Shown here one piece after another: positions 62,901 to 64,000 of a stretch of 64,000 bases of DNA (positions within the stretch are counted from its first letter, which is position 1; every line of letters starts with the position of its first letter). The DNA is taken from positions 1,882,261 to 1,946,260 of the forward strand of contig NC_013960.1 in NCBI RefSeq assembly GCF_000024725.1, in the 5' to 3' direction. Below the pieces are notes generated by a model that saw only the letters and a list, made by a program, of their open reading frames with translations, had not been told where the DNA came from and did not search any database. The translations under genes were made by a program, and so were the position numbers. The DNA is from Nitrosococcus halophilus Nc 4 (GTDB lineage Bacteria > Pseudomonadota > Gammaproteobacteria > Nitrosococcales > Nitrosococcaceae).

Positions 62901-64000
62901 TCTCCTTAATGAAGAAGCGGCGCAGACGTTCGGATGAGATGTCAGCGGCAATATTTTCGGGATAGATTCCGGTTCGAGCTATCTCCAAGGCCTCAGTGTC
63001 GATATCGGTAGCGAAGATCTGGAGCGGGCAGTTCTTTTTTGCTGCCTGGATTTGCTCAGTGAGCAGGATGGCGATGGAGTAGGGTTCTTCGCCGGTGGAG
63101 CAAGCCGGGACCCAAACCCGGATAGGCGCATCCACGCTTTTCTTTTGCACGAGCTTTGCGATCACCTGTTCTTCGAGAACCTTGAAGGCCTCCTCCTCGC
63201 GGAAAAAGCCCGTCACTCCGATCAGGAGATCCTTGAATAATTGGGTGGCTTCGGTTGAATTGTCCCGTAGAAAGTTCAGGTAACGGGACATGTCCTCAAT
63301 GTGATGAAGCCCCAAGCGCCGGTTGATACGGCGCAGCAAGGTGCCTTTCTTGTAATAGCGGAAGTCATACTTGGTCTTAGCGCGCAGCACGGATAGGATT
63401 GAATGCAGCGTATCGGCTATTTTTGAAGGTGCTTCCGTGGTTTTGCTTACTGTTTTGATATAGGCATGCTGGGTGTATTGGAGCAAGATCCCTGGCATAT
63501 CCTCCACGGGCTGGATGAAATCGACCAAACCCGTGACAATGGCGCTGCTCGGCATGCCCTCGTATTGGGCCGTTTTAGGATCCTGTACCATGACCATCCC
63601 GCCGTGGTTTTTAATCGCTTTTATTCCCAGGGCGCCGTCACTTCCCGTCCCTGAGAGAATGATGCTAATCGCCTTTTCTTCTTGGTCTTCAGCTAGGGAG
63701 CGGAGGAAAAAATCAATGGGCATTCGGATGCCATGGCTTAAAACCGGTTCGCTCAGGTAGAGGAAGCGGTCACGAATGGCGATAAACTTGTTGGGCGGGA
63801 TCGCATAGACTCGATTGACTTCCACTGGCATCTGGTCCTTCACCTGGACTACTTTCATCCGGGTGCATCGGGACAAAAGCTCTACTATCAGGCTCTCATG
63901 GGTGGGATCCAGATGCTGGATGAGTACGAAGGCCATGCCGCTATCATCCGGCAGAGTGTTGAAGAGCTGCTTGAGGGAGTCCAGCCCTCCTGCCGAAGCG
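59947..64000 (-). CDS. CheB-CheR-PAS-histidine kinase-receiver hybrid (5' end outside window)
   Basis: More than 1350 residues. The frame continues past the ATG at 63936 to the window edge with ASAGGLDSLKQLF, the CheB nucleophile-Ser motif, so the true start is outside. Order: CheB methylesterase (LSGTGSDGALGI), CheR methyltransferase (FFREEEAFKVL, WVPACSTGEEPYSIAILL), a Glu-rich coiled coil with heptad-like ELETSNEELKAANEEI, two PAS regions (around 700-950), a histidine kinase (SHDLRQPLQ H-box, then GIGIPQEQL and GLGLGLSIVERL), and a receiver (VLLIEDDPAISDAL, ISDYRLPG). A cytoplasmic multi-input regulator; no flagellar genes are nearby. Confidence 0.93.
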   Translation of the reverse strand, partial: ASAGGLDSLKQLFNTLPDDSGMAFVLIQHLDPTHESLIVELLSRCTRMKVVQVKDQMPVEVNRVYAIPPNKFIAIRDRFLYLSEPVLSHGIRMPIDFFLRSLAEDQEEKAISIILSGTGSDGALGIKAIKNHGGMVMVQDPKTAQYEGMPSSAIVTGLVDFIQPVEDMPGILLQYTQHAYIKTVSKTTEAPSKIADTLHSILSVLRAKTKYDFRYYKKGTLLRRINRRLGLHHIEDMSRYLNFLRDNSTEATQLFKDLLIGVTGFFREEEAFKVLEEQVIAKLVQKKSVDAPIRVWVPACSTGEEPYSIAILLTEQIQAAKKNCPLQIFATDIDTEALEIARTGIYPENIAADISSERLRRFFIKENHTYQINKPIRESVLFAEQNLITDPPFSKLDLISCRNLLIYLEAEIQKKLIALFHFALNPGGYLFLGSTETISHQEGLFTPLSKKWRVYQRIGAIQHHLVEFPIAFTGSKTGDIYAPAPPRPSEAARLAELTQKALLEDYAPASVLVNPKYRVLYFYGPTDRYLRQPTGIPTDDLLTRIREGLHLKLRAALHRATQEKQQITVPNAHIRAEGTYHRVKITVKPLQIPKTTEKLLLVSFQEEPERMLTEEHNTEVTAAEETLIRHLEQELKTTKTELHSTIEELETSNEELKAANEEIMSMNEELQSTNEELETSKEELQSLNEELNTVNSQLQDKVEELTVTNNDLANLLQSPHITTLFLDREFRIKRYTPTITQLFNLIPTDIGRPISHIVHKFSNREALLKEAATVLENLKPMEQEVHSDEDRWYIQRILPYQTEEHHIGGVVVTFIDITQRKQIENERQRLLVKIERERDKLRTLIDGISDEVWFCDAQGHLSLANRAAATAFGVERTEALYQPLSAWLSRLEIYTPEGQPRTLEEAPLWRSLQGETLTHVEEIIRHPQTRQLRSRQVSSAPLKTKTGEIMGAVAIARDITEEKEIETALREAKEKAVQASIHKSQFLATASHDLRQPLQTLSFLNDSLTEKLKDPEIRRLIDQQGALLRNMGDLLNTLLDINKLEAGMVKPQFTVFPVASLLNYLRNEFELHAREKGLNLRMVPCSVMICSDRILLEQILENLLSNAIKHTDRGKILLGCRRRSPNLRIEVWDTGIGIPQEQLKVIFQEFYQADNPARDQRRGLGLGLSIVERLAHLLDHSLDIRSTPGKGSMFAIEVPMAKENKEEPRESPPVEPPTESSPSHTPVLLIEDDPAISDALRLYLEMSGFQLTTATHGNEALAQLEKGDIHPAVIISDYRLPGDKTGVQVIQHLRHLLGHRIPAIILTGDTSPDWLQEAKEFDCQVHHKPIGGSQLVTIIQQLIRDARFSH

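Noticed and set aside
1-64000. CRISPR arrays, tRNA or rRNA genes, replication origins
   Set aside because: No regularly spaced direct repeats, no cloverleaf-type sequences and no DnaA-box cluster were noticed in intergenic regions, within the limits of reading by eye.

Overview
The window is gammaproteobacterial in character. MutL/MutS, Hsp33, bacterioferritin, PerM, a PreP-type protease, archease/RtcB and a large CheB-CheR-kinase hybrid all read like Chromatiales-type proteins, and NnrS points to an organism that handles nitric oxide. A marine ammonia oxidiser such as Nitrosococcus is my best guess, but nothing here (no amo or hao genes) proves it. No rRNA, tRNA or CRISPR array was seen.

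The dominant structure is a huge direct repeat. Bases 1-11913 and 21130-33042 match in every place compared (offset 21129, same ORFs with identical translations, same homopolymer lengths). The left end of copy 1 runs off the window. The right end of both copies stops at the same base, the 5' edge of an IscB-associated omega (HEARO) RNA. The simplest model is a tandem duplication of a 21,129-bp unit by recombination between two IscB-element copies. The repeated block carries universal stress proteins, NnrS, bacterioferritin, an MFS transporter, an AI-2E-family permease, an IS630 element with a -1 frameshift site, an MbtH-like gene beside a dead TonB receptor, a small repeated gene module, and an IS1/IscB scrap.

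Between the copies (11914-21129) lie a DUF3422 gene, a P-type cation ATPase fused through an extra membrane segment to a LysM domain, a membrane protein, perM, a 90-bp MITE, a leftover LysM gene tail, and a KefB-like antiporter followed by a tandem-Usp gene.

From 33043 to about 37000 is an accessory junction zone: two PIN-domain toxin-antitoxin pairs with palindromic operators, a second copy of the MITE, a headless sialidase-like gene, an IS200/IS605-type end, and an RND efflux operon collapsed to its adaptor plus the pump tail.

From 37080 to 64000 the sequence is mostly housekeeping: an unknown membrane-anchored protein, mutS-mutL (overlapping), a beta-hydroxyacid dehydrogenase, a metallophosphoesterase, a PreP-like protease, a YigB-like phosphatase, hslO, an RpoD-like sigma factor, archease-rtcB, a CBS protein, a cyclase-family hydrolase, a SagB-type oxidoreductase, a THUMP-like protein and the chemotaxis/kinase hybrid that runs off the right edge. 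Decayed genes (diaminopimelate dehydrogenase-like, amrS) sit between the sigma factor and archease. Genes broken by internal deletion recur through the window.
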